Of a stretch of 7,386 nt of DNA, positions 1 to 6,272 are shown in pieces (position 1 is the stretch's first letter; the number at the start of each line of letters is the position of its first letter). The translations under genes were made by a program, and so were the position numbers. A model generated the notes under the pieces. The model had not been told where the DNA came from and searched no databases. It saw nothing but the letters and a program-made list of their open reading frames with translations. The stretch comes from Desulfurococcales archaeon (GTDB taxonomy: Archaea; Thermoproteota; Thermoprotei_A; CAZTBM01; SZUA-1508), in NCBI GenBank assembly GCA_015661855.1, contig DQVH01000100.1, forward strand, positions 1 through 7,386. Direction: 5' to 3'.

Positions 1-834
1 GTTAACCTCGACAACTTTACATTTAATGTTTAGTGCATTCAATCCCTTAACGAGCATCCTCATAAGGCTCTGTACACTATAGATGTCTGGTGCTATAACC
101 TGTACTGGTCCACATATACGCCAGTATACTGTAAGTGCTAAAGCTAAACCTACTAGTGCACTCTTACCCCTACCCCTATCACCTATAACTGTAAATGATC
201 TAGCTCTACCACGTATGAATCCTGCAAACTCCTCTAGTAGTTGAGCTTGATCAATATTTATAGCTAAGTCTAGTAGTGTTCTAGGTATACCCCTTCGAGA
301 CTTAAAATCTTTAGGTTTTGGAGGATACGATGCTCTTACATTCCTTAGTACATTGAATGATCTTACCTTACGTAAGTCTACATCAATCCAGAGTAGATTC
401 TTACATTCACTAATTCTGTGGACGAGGTAGTCCTTGTATACACCTCTACCACCTATAAAGCCTGGATTCCACTTGTCTAGTGGTGGAGTTAGTAGTACTA
501 GTACTCCACCACCTTTAACCATTTCACCAACAGCTGCTACTAGGTTTGGTCTTAGAGAGCCAGTTACAGCTACTATTACTACATCGTATTCACTACCTAG
601 AAGTCTATTAACATCAGAGTATTTCGCTATTAAAACTCTACTATCACATATTAGTTTTGAGAGTTTACTCCCCAACTCACTACTAGTTACAACTAGTATT
701 CTATCGTAGTTACAGTTGGATAGTAGCTCTACTACTGTACCGTCAAAGTCACTAGAGTTGATAAATGTAAGCCCTCTAAAACCTGTACTCCTAAGTATAC
801 TAGTGTACTCACTAAATACGCTAAGTACACTCAT
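1..834 (-). CDS. tmcA: tRNA(Met) cytidine acetyltransferase TmcA, N-terminal part (runs off left edge)
   Basis: TmcA uses acetyl-CoA and ATP to make N4-acetylcytidine in RNA (the wobble base of elongator tRNA-Met in bacteria; wider targets in archaea). The first 278 codons are visible and open to the window edge, about a third of a usual protein. Residues about 80-120 (GSEYDVVIVAV, then GGGVLVLLTPP) match the TmcA N-terminal domain formerly called DUF1726. Residues 218-225 (GDRGRGKS) are the Walker A loop of its RecD-like helicase domain, in the characteristic TmcA form. The helicase end, GNAT domain and tRNA-binding tail lie outside. The ATG start at 834 is supported by GGTGGTG at 843-849, with an 8-nt spacer. 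It is divergent from the GNAT gene across 101 bp. The family call is firm; the RNA target is inferred. Confidence 0.92.
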   Translation of the reverse strand, partial: MSVLSVFSEYTSILRSTGFRGLTFINSSDFDGTVVELLSNCNYDRILVVTSSELGSKLSKLICDSRVLIAKYSDVNRLLGSEYDVVIVAVTGSLRPNLVAAVGEMVKGGGVLVLLTPPLDKWNPGFIGGRGVYKDYLVHRISECKNLLWIDVDLRKVRSFNVLRNVRASYPPKPKDFKSRRGIPRTLLDLAINIDQAQLLEEFAGFIRGRARSFTVIGDRGRGKSALVGLALALTVYWRICGPVQVIAPDIYSVQSLMRMLVKGLNALNIKCKVVEVN

Positions 835-842
835 ACCTTATA

Positions 843-849
843 CACCACC
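843..849 (-). promoter_or_regulatory. Ribosome binding site of tmcA
   Basis: On the minus strand GGTGGTG lies 8 nt before the ATG at 834. It pairs partly with the archaeal 16S rRNA tail (AUCACCUCC). The same GGTG core precedes lplB and the PHP gene, so it looks like the usual signal in this genome and supports the chosen tmcA start. Confidence 0.6.
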
Positions 850-890
850 TTAGAGTACTGTATACGTTCACTCTACACCATACTGTAAAA

Positions 891-898
891 CTTATAAG
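891..898. promoter_or_regulatory. Palindromic TATA element between tmcA and the GNAT gene
   Basis: CTTATAAG is a perfect 8-base palindrome in the 101-bp divergent gap. On the plus strand it is preceded by a purine-rich GTAAAA, which resembles an archaeal BRE. It would place a transcript start near 920, about 16 nt before the GNAT ATG. Read on the minus strand it would start near 869 and give tmcA a leader of about 35 nt carrying its ribosome site, but the BRE there is poor. A second AT-rich candidate for tmcA (AAGTATAAT on the minus strand) overlaps 910-920. The plus-strand assignment is the stronger one; use in both directions is inferred. Confidence 0.5.
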
Positions 899-935
899 GT
901 GTAATTAAGGATTATACTTTAAGGTTGACCTGGTT

Positions 936-1853
936 ATGAATGACTTCTCAATACATAGAGTTGTTAGGTTAGAGTGTAATGGTGAAACTAAGCTAATTAC
1001 CATTAGGAAGCCTAGATCACCTAAGGAGTATAGGGATTTAATGAAAGTTCAAGTTGAGGTATGGGGTATGCTTGATCCTAGTGAGATTACACCATACCAT
1101 GTACTTATAGCAGCAAACGATCATGGTGGTTTGGTTTTAGGAGCATACGATGAGAATGGTAGACCTCTAGGATTCATATTTAGCTTTCTAGGATTATACG
1201 ATGGTAGACTAGTACACTACTCACACATGCTAGGTGTAGTACCCAATGCTAGATTTAGAGGGTTAGGATACCATATTAAGCTTGCTCAAAGAGATTACGT
1301 TTTAAAGCAGGGTTTAGACTTAATAGTGTGGACTTATGACCCTCTACAAAGTTTAAACGCCAAATTCAATATAGTAAAGCTTGGAGCAATTATTAGAAGA
1401 TACTATGTAAACTACTATGGCTATATGGCGTTAAAGTCTAATCTGGGATTGGATAGTGATAGGTTTAAAGCTGAATGGTGGATTAGGAGTAGAAGAGTAG
1501 AGTTAAGACTTAAAGGTAGACTGCCACCACCAAAACTGGAAAAACTATTAGATAAGGGTGCACAGTTTGCAATAGAAACAGTAGTGGATAAGTCTGGATT
1601 TAGAGTACCAGTAAGATACCATTTAGACTTAAAGGACGATATAATTCTAGTTGAAATACCATGGAGTATTAATGAAATACGTGAGAAAAACATTGAACTA
1701 GCTAGACTATGGAGGAAAGTTACGAGAAGTATATTCCAAACATACCTTAGTAGAGGATATCTAGTAGTAGACTATGTTGTTGAAGGTTATAGGGGATTCT
1801 ATGTGTTATGGAGGAGGGATTTAGAGAGTATACTTAGAGGTGATACACCGTGA
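936..1853 (+). CDS. GNAT-family N-acyltransferase, COG3375 type (candidate amino acid N-succinyltransferase)
   Basis: This 305-residue protein has a GNAT fold in about residues 20-165. The acyl-CoA pyrophosphate loop is R106-F-R-G109-L-G111 and is followed by a long helix. Residues 133-151 (TYDPLQSLNAKFNI then KLGA) and the C-terminal part (IPWSINEI, LARLWR, then GYLVVDYV at 275-282) fit the COG3375 family of predicted acetyltransferases. In Geobacillus a GNAT protein beside an NSAR enzyme N-succinylates D-amino acids. Here the stop overlaps the GTG start of the NSAR-like gene by 4 bases, so the two are surely co-translated. This makes succinyl-CoA and an amino acid plausible substrates, but nothing in the sequence fixes the acyl donor. 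The ATG at 936 has only a weak ribosome site (AGGTTGA) and a leader of about 16 nt. It is probably cytosolic; no signal peptide or membrane segment is seen. Confidence 0.8.
   Translation: MNDFSIHRVVRLECNGETKLITIRKPRSPKEYRDLMKVQVEVWGMLDPSEITPYHVLIAANDHGGLVLGAYDENGRPLGFIFSFLGLYDGRLVHYSHMLGVVPNARFRGLGYHIKLAQRDYVLKQGLDLIVWTYDPLQSLNAKFNIVKLGAIIRRYYVNYYGYMALKSNLGLDSDRFKAEWWIRSRRVELRLKGRLPPPKLEKLLDKGAQFAIETVVDKSGFRVPVRYHLDLKDDIILVEIPWSINEIREKNIELARLWRKVTRSIFQTYLSRGYLVVDYVVEGYRGFYVLWRRDLESILRGDTP
1837..1844 (+). promoter_or_regulatory. Strong ribosome binding site for the NSAR/OSBS-like gene
   Basis: GAGGTGAT is an exact complement of the archaeal 16S rRNA tail and lies inside the last codons of the GNAT gene, 5 nt before the GTG at 1850. 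It fixes that start and shows that the downstream gene is translated by coupling or re-initiation within the same mRNA. Confidence 0.75.
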
Positions 1854-2962
1854 TTATTAAGTCTCTAGAGTTATACCGTATAGCTGTAGAGTTGAAGGAG
1901 CCTTTTACAACAAGCTTTGGTACTATATGGAGGAGGGAGACTGTAGTAGTTAAAGTTGTTGATGAGAATGGCAATACAGGTTGGGGTGAAATAGTATCTG
2001 GTAGTGGGCCATGGTATACCTATGAGACTATCGATACAGCAATACACATAGTTAAAGACTACATTGTACCGATGATTAGGGGTAGAGAGATAGATCACCC
2101 AAAAACATTCTGTGATATAGTTAAGCCTATTAGGGGGCATAATATGGCTAAAGCTGGAATTGAAATGGCATTATGGGATTTATACGCTAAAGAACTCAAT
2201 ATGCCACTCTATAGTGTTCTTGGTGGTGTAAGGAGTAGAGTAGAATGTGGTGTTAGTATAGGTATCAAGAGTAGTATTGATGAACTACTTAAAGCAATAG
2301 AGTACTATCTAGATCAAGGTTATAGGAGGGTTAAAATCAAGATTAAACCTGGATGGGATGTTAATGTAGTTTGTAGAGTTAGAAGAGAGTATCCTAATAC
2401 ACCATTACAGGTGGATGCTAATGCTGCATACACTTTAAGTGATTATAGAGTGTTTAAGAGTTTAGATGAGTATAATCTAGAGATGATTGAGCAGCCACTA
2501 CACTACGATGACCTAGTAGACCATGCAGTACTACAGAGGCTCATTAAGACACCTATATGTCTTGATGAGAGTATTAAGTCTATTAACGATGCTAAATCAG
2601 CATACAAGCTTGGTAGCTGTACAATAATAAATATTAAACCTGGTAGAGTAGGTGGTATAATGGAGTCACTTAGAATACACGACTTCTGTATGACTGTCGG
2701 TATACCAGTATGGATTGGTGGAATGCTTGAAACAGGTATTGGGAGAGCATTTCTTGTAGCATTAGCTACACTACCAAACGTTAAATACCCTAACGATATC
2801 TCAGCGAGTAATAGATACTATGTGGAAGATATAGTTGAACCACCATGGACTCTAAATAGTGATGGAACAATAACTGTACCTACAAAGCCAGGTATAGGTG
2901 TAGAGGTATTAGAGGATAGACTTAGAAAATACACAGTTAAAACTATAAAGCTAATACCCTAA
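1850..2962 (+). CDS. menC: Enolase-superfamily N-succinylamino acid racemase / o-succinylbenzoate synthase (NSAR/OSBS)
   Basis: The 370-residue protein, the usual length, carries the full catalytic set of the muconate-lactonizing-enzyme branch of the enolase superfamily. It has the KxK motif at K162-I-K164 (VKIKIKPGWD), metal ligands D189 (QVDAN), E214 (EQPL) and D239 (CLDES), and the opposing base K263 (NIKPGRVGG). R266, present here, is a second-shell residue reported to favour racemase activity in the promiscuous NSAR/OSBS subfamily. GGMLETGIGR at 290-299 also fits that subfamily. The known activities are racemisation of N-succinyl (N-acyl) amino acids and dehydration of SHCHC to o-succinylbenzoate for menaquinone. 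The translational overlap with a GNAT gene and the absence of other men genes here favour the racemase. The symbol menC is the family label, not proof of a menaquinone role. The GTG start is set by GAGGTGAT 5 nt upstream. Confidence 0.85.
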   Translation: MIIKSLELYRIAVELKEPFTTSFGTIWRRETVVVKVVDENGNTGWGEIVSGSGPWYTYETIDTAIHIVKDYIVPMIRGREIDHPKTFCDIVKPIRGHNMAKAGIEMALWDLYAKELNMPLYSVLGGVRSRVECGVSIGIKSSIDELLKAIEYYLDQGYRRVKIKIKPGWDVNVVCRVRREYPNTPLQVDANAAYTLSDYRVFKSLDEYNLEMIEQPLHYDDLVDHAVLQRLIKTPICLDESIKSINDAKSAYKLGSCTIINIKPGRVGGIMESLRIHDFCMTVGIPVWIGGMLETGIGRAFLVALATLPNVKYPNDISASNRYYVEDIVEPPWTLNSDGTITVPTKPGIGVEVLEDRLRKYTVKTIKLIP

Positions 2963-2985
2963 AGAATGTTAGTGGTCTAAAGGTA

Positions 2986-3240
2986 ATGTGTGGAAGTTTA
3001 CAACGGGAGGCGTATAGACTATTAAGAAAGCTCATAGTAGAGTATGAGGAGTACTTCTCACACGACGTATTAAACTCTGAAGGTAGAAAGGTGTTTGAGA
3101 AAGCAGTGAAAATAATACTACGTGAACATCCAGAATTAAAACAGCTAGTATCGAGGGTTAGACGGAAGCCAACACTAGAGAATATACTCAAGATGGTTAG
3201 AGTGGTAGGTGTAGACTGGGAACTAGAAAATCAAGTTTAA
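2986..3240 (+). CDS. Small helical protein of unknown function (third gene of GNAT-NSAR operon)
   Basis: I do not recognise this 84-residue product. It begins MCGSLQREAY and is rich in Lys, Arg, Glu and Leu with helix-forming periodicity throughout (for example KAVKIILREHPELKQLV). It has no signal peptide, no membrane segment and one cysteine (C2). The composition is that of a genuine soluble archaeal protein, unlike the Ser/Phe-rich reading on the opposite strand, which I treat as a shadow. It starts 23 nt after the racemase stop on the same strand, so it is probably in the same transcript. AGGT sits almost against the ATG and AGTGGT lies 9 nt upstream, so the ribosome site is weak. GTG at 2989 is a possible alternative start. 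Functions such as an accessory subunit or small regulator would be guesses. Confidence 0.65.
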   Translation: MCGSLQREAYRLLRKLIVEYEEYFSHDVLNSEGRKVFEKAVKIILREHPELKQLVSRVRRKPTLENILKMVRVVGVDWELENQV

Positions 3241-3315
3241 ACTGGAAGACCTATTTGAGTATTTACCTTCTACTAGCCTAATATCATAGTGGTATGTTAT
3301 GTACTCTCATTCCAC

Positions 3316-4014
3316 CTAGAATTCATACCTACGTTTACAGAATGTGTAGTGTAGTAGTTTTTGTATGTGTCTTTTTACTGTCGATGCTACTATTTCTGCT
3401 AGTGTTCTCTCTCCTTCTACACTACACCATCCTCTCCTAATAGCTTCCAATATTTCATCTAGTGTTGATACGTTGCCTTCCACTACTGTTCTCACTGTAC
3501 CTATCTCTGTTAGTGTATGTGCATCACTACCACCTATACCTGGTTTTTGAAGTTTTAGTGCTAGCTCTCTAGCCCTCCTATTACTTATTGGTGGTGTTTT
3601 ACCATTAACAATCTCTATTGCATCAATGTTTCTAATTATCTCTGGTGTTTCTACTGCTCTATATGGTAGGAAGAGTAGTTTACCGTATGGGTGTGCTAGT
3701 GCTATAATGCCATTCTCCTCTCTAACTATATCGATTAACTCTACTACTGTAGTGAATCTTCTAATACTTGTAAGTCCATATACTAGTATGTGGCCATACT
3801 CTGTTGTAATCTCTATACCGGGTATCACTATGAATTCTTTTAGCTTTAAACTCTTTACAGCTTCTAGTGCTCTTAGTGAACCCTGTAGTGTATTATGATC
3901 TGTTATTGAGATTCCATTTAGTCCTACTCTTTTAGCATACTTAACTACGTTAAGTGGGTCTACTACTCCATCAGAGTATACTGTGTGAATGTGTAGATCA
4001 AGTGTACATGTCAC
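3316..4014 (-). CDS. PHP-domain metal-dependent phosphoesterase (COG0613 type)
   Basis: The 232-residue protein has the metal-binding motifs of the PHP superfamily in order: H8-x-H10 in DLHIHTVYSDG, D39-H40 in SITDHNT, E68 in IPGIEIT, H75 in GHILVYG, H108 in LAHPYG, and D164-x-H166 in GGSDAHTLTEIG. The last motif, followed by a conserved C-terminal part, fits the PHP-associated segment of stand-alone PHP enzymes. Such enzymes hydrolyse phosphoesters (for example nucleoside 3',5'-bisphosphates or small oligonucleotides) at a multinuclear metal site; the substrate here cannot be read from sequence. It starts with GTG 9 nt after the upstream radical SAM stop, so the two genes are co-transcribed. 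The C-terminus ends in a basic tail (CKRRYEF) beyond the usual domain. A direct link to lipoate metabolism is only suggested by position. Confidence 0.85.
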   Translation of the reverse strand: MTCTLDLHIHTVYSDGVVDPLNVVKYAKRVGLNGISITDHNTLQGSLRALEAVKSLKLKEFIVIPGIEITTEYGHILVYGLTSIRRFTTVVELIDIVREENGIIALAHPYGKLLFLPYRAVETPEIIRNIDAIEIVNGKTPPISNRRARELALKLQKPGIGGSDAHTLTEIGTVRTVVEGNVSTLDEILEAIRRGWCSVEGERTLAEIVASTVKRHIQKLLHYTFCKRRYEF

Positions 4015-4023
4015 TCTCTAGAG

Positions 4024-4030
4024 TCACCTT
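4024..4030 (-). promoter_or_regulatory. Ribosome binding site of PHP gene overlapping upstream stop codon
   Basis: AAGGTGA on the minus strand contains the TGA stop of the radical SAM gene and lies 9 nt before the GTG at 4014. It decides the PHP start, since the ATG at 4009 is out of frame, and implies coupled translation of the two genes. Confidence 0.65.
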
Positions 4031-4872
4031 TGAGGAAACATTTTTAAGTACTTTAATGGTATACTACAGCATGCATAGACTACTCTAAGATTATACTTTT
4101 CTATAGTCTGTTTTTGTGGTACCGCTATTCTATCTATAAGGTTACTAGTAATAACTGTTTGGTCTATGACACTCTTTATCCAGTGTGGCCTCATACATCC
4201 TAATACTACTTCTCCACTAAATATTGACCTAGTATACTTAATTGCATTTATAGCTCTACTAATGTTGACCTCTCTACTATATAGTGGTATCTCTATGAGT
4301 AATACTATTCTTACTGGTTTAAGCTCGCAAACTCTACGAATTACCTCTAACTCCTCTCTATGTGTTGAAGCTTTAGATGAAACTATAATGTGTGGTATAA
4401 TGAACTCTCTACTATAACTATCTAATGTGTATGATAGTAGCTCTATGTACATTTCGGTACAGTACTGCTTTAGATTTCTAATCTCCCATAGATACCTATT
4501 TGATGGTGGTATCTCAAAGTCTATAAAGTCTACATGTGAACTCCAAAGACAATCAATAACGTGTTTACTAGTTAAACCTGGGTGAACACTTACTACAATA
4601 CCGGTATCCTCCTTCAACATCCTTATAGCCTTTAAGTATTCAGGGGTTAAGGGTAGACATCCACGCCTTGTAAAACCACCACTAACTAGAATACCTTTAA
4701 CACCTTTACTCCATAAATCTAACACTTTATAGTAGAGTTCTCTAGGTGATAGTACTGGAATCATACCCTTAAGATATCTACCTTTACAGTGTGAACATAG
4801 TAGTTCACATTGTAAACCTGTAATACTAAGTGCAACATAGTGTTTTGACGGTATAAATGCTATAACGCTCAC
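4024..4872 (-). CDS. Radical SAM protein, LipS1/LipS2-type lipoyl synthase component (COG1856-like, probably LipS2)
   Basis: The 282-residue protein has the radical SAM cluster motif C22-x3-C26-x2-C29 (CELLCSHC), a SAM-binding GG stretch in LVSGGF (63-67), and a late GCMRPHW segment (C226) followed by C268-C269. This resembles the archaeal 'biotin synthase homologue' family COG1856. In Thermococcus kodakarensis two such radical SAM proteins, LipS1 and LipS2, together insert sulfur at C6 and C8 of the octanoyl group on a carrier lysine. The head-to-head partner radical SAM gene and the nearby lplA-lplB support that role strongly. Which subunit this is cannot be settled here; length and family suggest LipS2. 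The GTG start is the only option, because an in-frame TAG lies at 4876-4878, and it has GAGGG at 4880-4884 with a 7-nt spacer. C226, C268 and C269 could hold an auxiliary sulfur-donor cluster (inference). Confidence 0.8.
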   Translation of the reverse strand: MSVIAFIPSKHYVALSITGLQCELLCSHCKGRYLKGMIPVLSPRELYYKVLDLWSKGVKGILVSGGFTRRGCLPLTPEYLKAIRMLKEDTGIVVSVHPGLTSKHVIDCLWSSHVDFIDFEIPPSNRYLWEIRNLKQYCTEMYIELLSYTLDSYSREFIIPHIIVSSKASTHREELEVIRRVCELKPVRIVLLIEIPLYSREVNISRAINAIKYTRSIFSGEVVLGCMRPHWIKSVIDQTVITSNLIDRIAVPQKQTIEKYNLRVVYACCSIPLKYLKMFPQR

Positions 4873-4906
4873 AAACTAGCCCTCAACAACCATAGTTGGA
4901 ATCGGA

Positions 4907-4915
4907 AATATAAAG
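4907..4915. promoter_or_regulatory. Central TATA element shared by the two divergent radical SAM genes
   Basis: The 67-bp gap between the two radical SAM starts holds one clear element, CGGAAATATAAAG, with TATAAA at 4909-4914 and a purine-rich BRE before it. On the plus strand it would place the transcript start near 4937, so the TTG at 4940 would be almost leaderless. Read in reverse (TTTATATTTCC) it would start the minus transcript near 4886, just ahead of the GAGGG ribosome site at 4880-4884. No second TATA is obvious. One TBP site serving both genes is inferred from this geometry. Confidence 0.6.
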
Positions 4916-4939
4916 TAACTCCTAATAGTACTGGTAGTT

Positions 4940-5923
4940 TTGGGTAGTAGTTTGAAGGTTAGAGTATCCCTAGGAACATTAATCGCTTTAGGTTTAGAGA
5001 GCGGTGTTGTATCTGGAGGAGTATACCCTACAACAGCATATATACTACAGTATTCTAGAGAGGGGTGTCTAGCAAAGTGTAGATTCTGTACACAATCATC
5101 TAGTAATAGTGGTGTTAGAAGGAGTTTTCTCAGTAGAATTGTATGGCCCACTATAGACCTGGATTTACTAGTTAACACTCTATCTAGGAAGCGTGTATTC
5201 AAGAGAATATGCTATCAAACAGTTATAAAGAGTAATTTTGTAGGTGAAGCATTAAAAGCTATAAGTAGATTGAAAAGTATAGGTATACCCATATCCCTCT
5301 GTACAACACCTATAGCTATAAGCTATCTTAAACTGTTTAAGAGTTTAGGTGTTGAACGTTTAGGTGTAGGTTTAGATGCTACTACACCAAGAGTGTTTAA
5401 GGATGTTTTAAAACCTTACACGTGGGATACATACATTAAGTTTATCTCTAAAGCTGTAGAGGTATTTGGGAATCGTATGGTAACAGTACACTTAATAGTA
5501 GGTTTAGGTGGGAGTGTTAGAGAGACTATTAAGACAATGGAGTACCTGTATAGTCTAGGTGCTGAAGTAGCATTATTCGCATATACTCCAGTAAAAGGAG
5601 TCTCCCTTAGGAACTGTATGAGACCAGAGTTAACCGTGTATAGGTTACTCCAAGTAGTAAACTATCTTTTAAAGCAGGGTATTAGCCCATCAAAATATGT
5701 CGTGGAGAGTGAGGGTTCAGAGCTGAAACTTAGTAGACAAGTCGTAAGTGTAGTTGGTGAGGAGGAGTTGATGAGAGCTCTCTTAACATCTGGGTGTCCC
5801 AACTGTAATAGACCATACTATAATGAGAGTCCTAAAGGGCCAATATACAATTATCCAAGTATGAGTATTCTAAGAAAGTATTGGGATAGAGAGGTGGAAA
5901 TCCTAAATAAAATACTTGCTTAA
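4940..5923 (+). CDS. Radical SAM protein, LipS1/LipS2-type lipoyl synthase component (COG2516-like, probably LipS1)
   Basis: The 327-residue protein has a biotin-synthase-like radical SAM motif C43-x3-C47-x2-C50 followed by TQSS, a barrel core with VHLIVGLGGS (183-192), an NCMRPE segment (C226), and a C-terminal C286-P-N-C289 in GCPNCNRPYYNE. This pattern fits COG2516 'biotin synthase-related' proteins. The true product is more likely one half of the archaeal lipoyl synthase LipS1/LipS2 than a biotin synthase, because the second radical SAM gene is head to head with it and lplB-lplA follow 21 nt beyond its stop in convergent orientation. The subunit assignment (LipS1) is tentative. The start is TTG at 4940, with TTG at 4952 as an alternative; an in-frame stop at 4916 rules out anything longer. 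The ribosome site is poor, but a TATA box about 29 nt upstream suggests a near-leaderless mRNA. Confidence 0.8.
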   Translation: MGSSLKVRVSLGTLIALGLESGVVSGGVYPTTAYILQYSREGCLAKCRFCTQSSSNSGVRRSFLSRIVWPTIDLDLLVNTLSRKRVFKRICYQTVIKSNFVGEALKAISRLKSIGIPISLCTTPIAISYLKLFKSLGVERLGVGLDATTPRVFKDVLKPYTWDTYIKFISKAVEVFGNRMVTVHLIVGLGGSVRETIKTMEYLYSLGAEVALFAYTPVKGVSLRNCMRPELTVYRLLQVVNYLLKQGISPSKYVVESEGSELKLSRQVVSVVGEEELMRALLTSGCPNCNRPYYNESPKGPIYNYPSMSILRKYWDREVEILNKILA

Positions 5924-5944
5924 CTAATCTAACGTGAGAGAATA

Positions 5945-6259
5945 CTATTTAGAGCTAGTAGACTTTAAACCCTCATTTACTGCTTCTCTTAGTAGCTTTC
6001 TTACATGATCTAATGTTATACCGTGTAGTTCACCTTTAGATAGTATACTTAGCACTCTATCTACAAGTTTATAGTCTAATCTAGTATTCTTAGCCGCTCT
6101 TTCAGCTTCATCAACTATTTCCGGTGGGTATGCGAAGAAGTCACCTGTAATATACAGTGATTTAATAGTACGCGTGTTGGTATCGATTATCAACTCTACC
6201 TCTAATAGTTTACCTCCGGGAACCTTTAGATACTTAACGATACTTATACTTCTACTCAT
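5945..6259 (-). CDS. lplB: Lipoate-protein ligase small subunit LplB (C-terminal accessory domain)
   Basis: This 104-residue protein corresponds to the C-terminal domain of one-piece bacterial LplA (Lip_prot_lig_C), encoded separately here as in Thermoplasma acidophilum. The recognisable core is KVPGGKLLEVEL (12-23) and ITGDFFAYPPE (37-47), followed by two helices. In T. acidophilum LplB has no ligase activity alone, but LplA needs it to activate the acid with ATP. It starts with ATG, with GGTG at 6266-6269 six nt upstream and directly after the lplA stop; the intergenic gap is 13 nt. The two genes therefore form a co-translated unit. It contains no cysteine. Its stop lies 21 nt from the convergent radical SAM stop, with no clear terminator in between. 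Confidence 0.9.
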   Translation of the reverse strand: MSRSISIVKYLKVPGGKLLEVELIIDTNTRTIKSLYITGDFFAYPPEIVDEAERAAKNTRLDYKLVDRVLSILSKGELHGITLDHVRKLLREAVNEGLKSTSSK

Positions 6260-6265
6260 GTACTA

Positions 6266-6269
6266 CACC
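6266..6269 (-). promoter_or_regulatory. Ribosome binding site of lplB
   Basis: GGTG in AAGTGGTGTAG, just after the TAA of lplA and 6 nt before the lplB ATG. It supports the start and indicates re-initiation after lplA. Confidence 0.5.
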
Positions 6270-6272
6270 ACT

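Noticed and set aside
434..709. Plus-strand open frame of 91 codons
   Set aside because: It lies wholly inside tmcA, is Ser/Thr/Pro-rich and low in charge; it is a shadow of the real minus-strand gene.
2943..3191. Minus-strand open frame of 82 codons opposite the small helical protein
   Set aside because: Ser/Phe/Cys-rich composition is typical of an antisense shadow; the plus-strand reading has normal archaeal K/E/R content and sits in an operon.
3241..3315. Possible terminator or small RNA in the 75-bp convergent gap
   Set aside because: No T-tract, hairpin, or C/D box motif (RTGATGA with CTGA) could be found on either strand; only weak T-rich patches are present.
4876..5202. Minus-strand open frame of 108 codons just upstream of the minus radical SAM gene
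   Set aside because: It overlaps the conserved N-terminal part and radical SAM motif of the plus-strand gene, covers the promoter gap and has no recognisable motif.
4940..5923. Biotin synthase (BioB)
   Set aside because: The CxxxCxxCTQS motif resembles BioB, but the C-terminal CPNC motif, the partner radical SAM gene and lplA-lplB linkage point to lipoyl synthesis; no other biotin genes are present.
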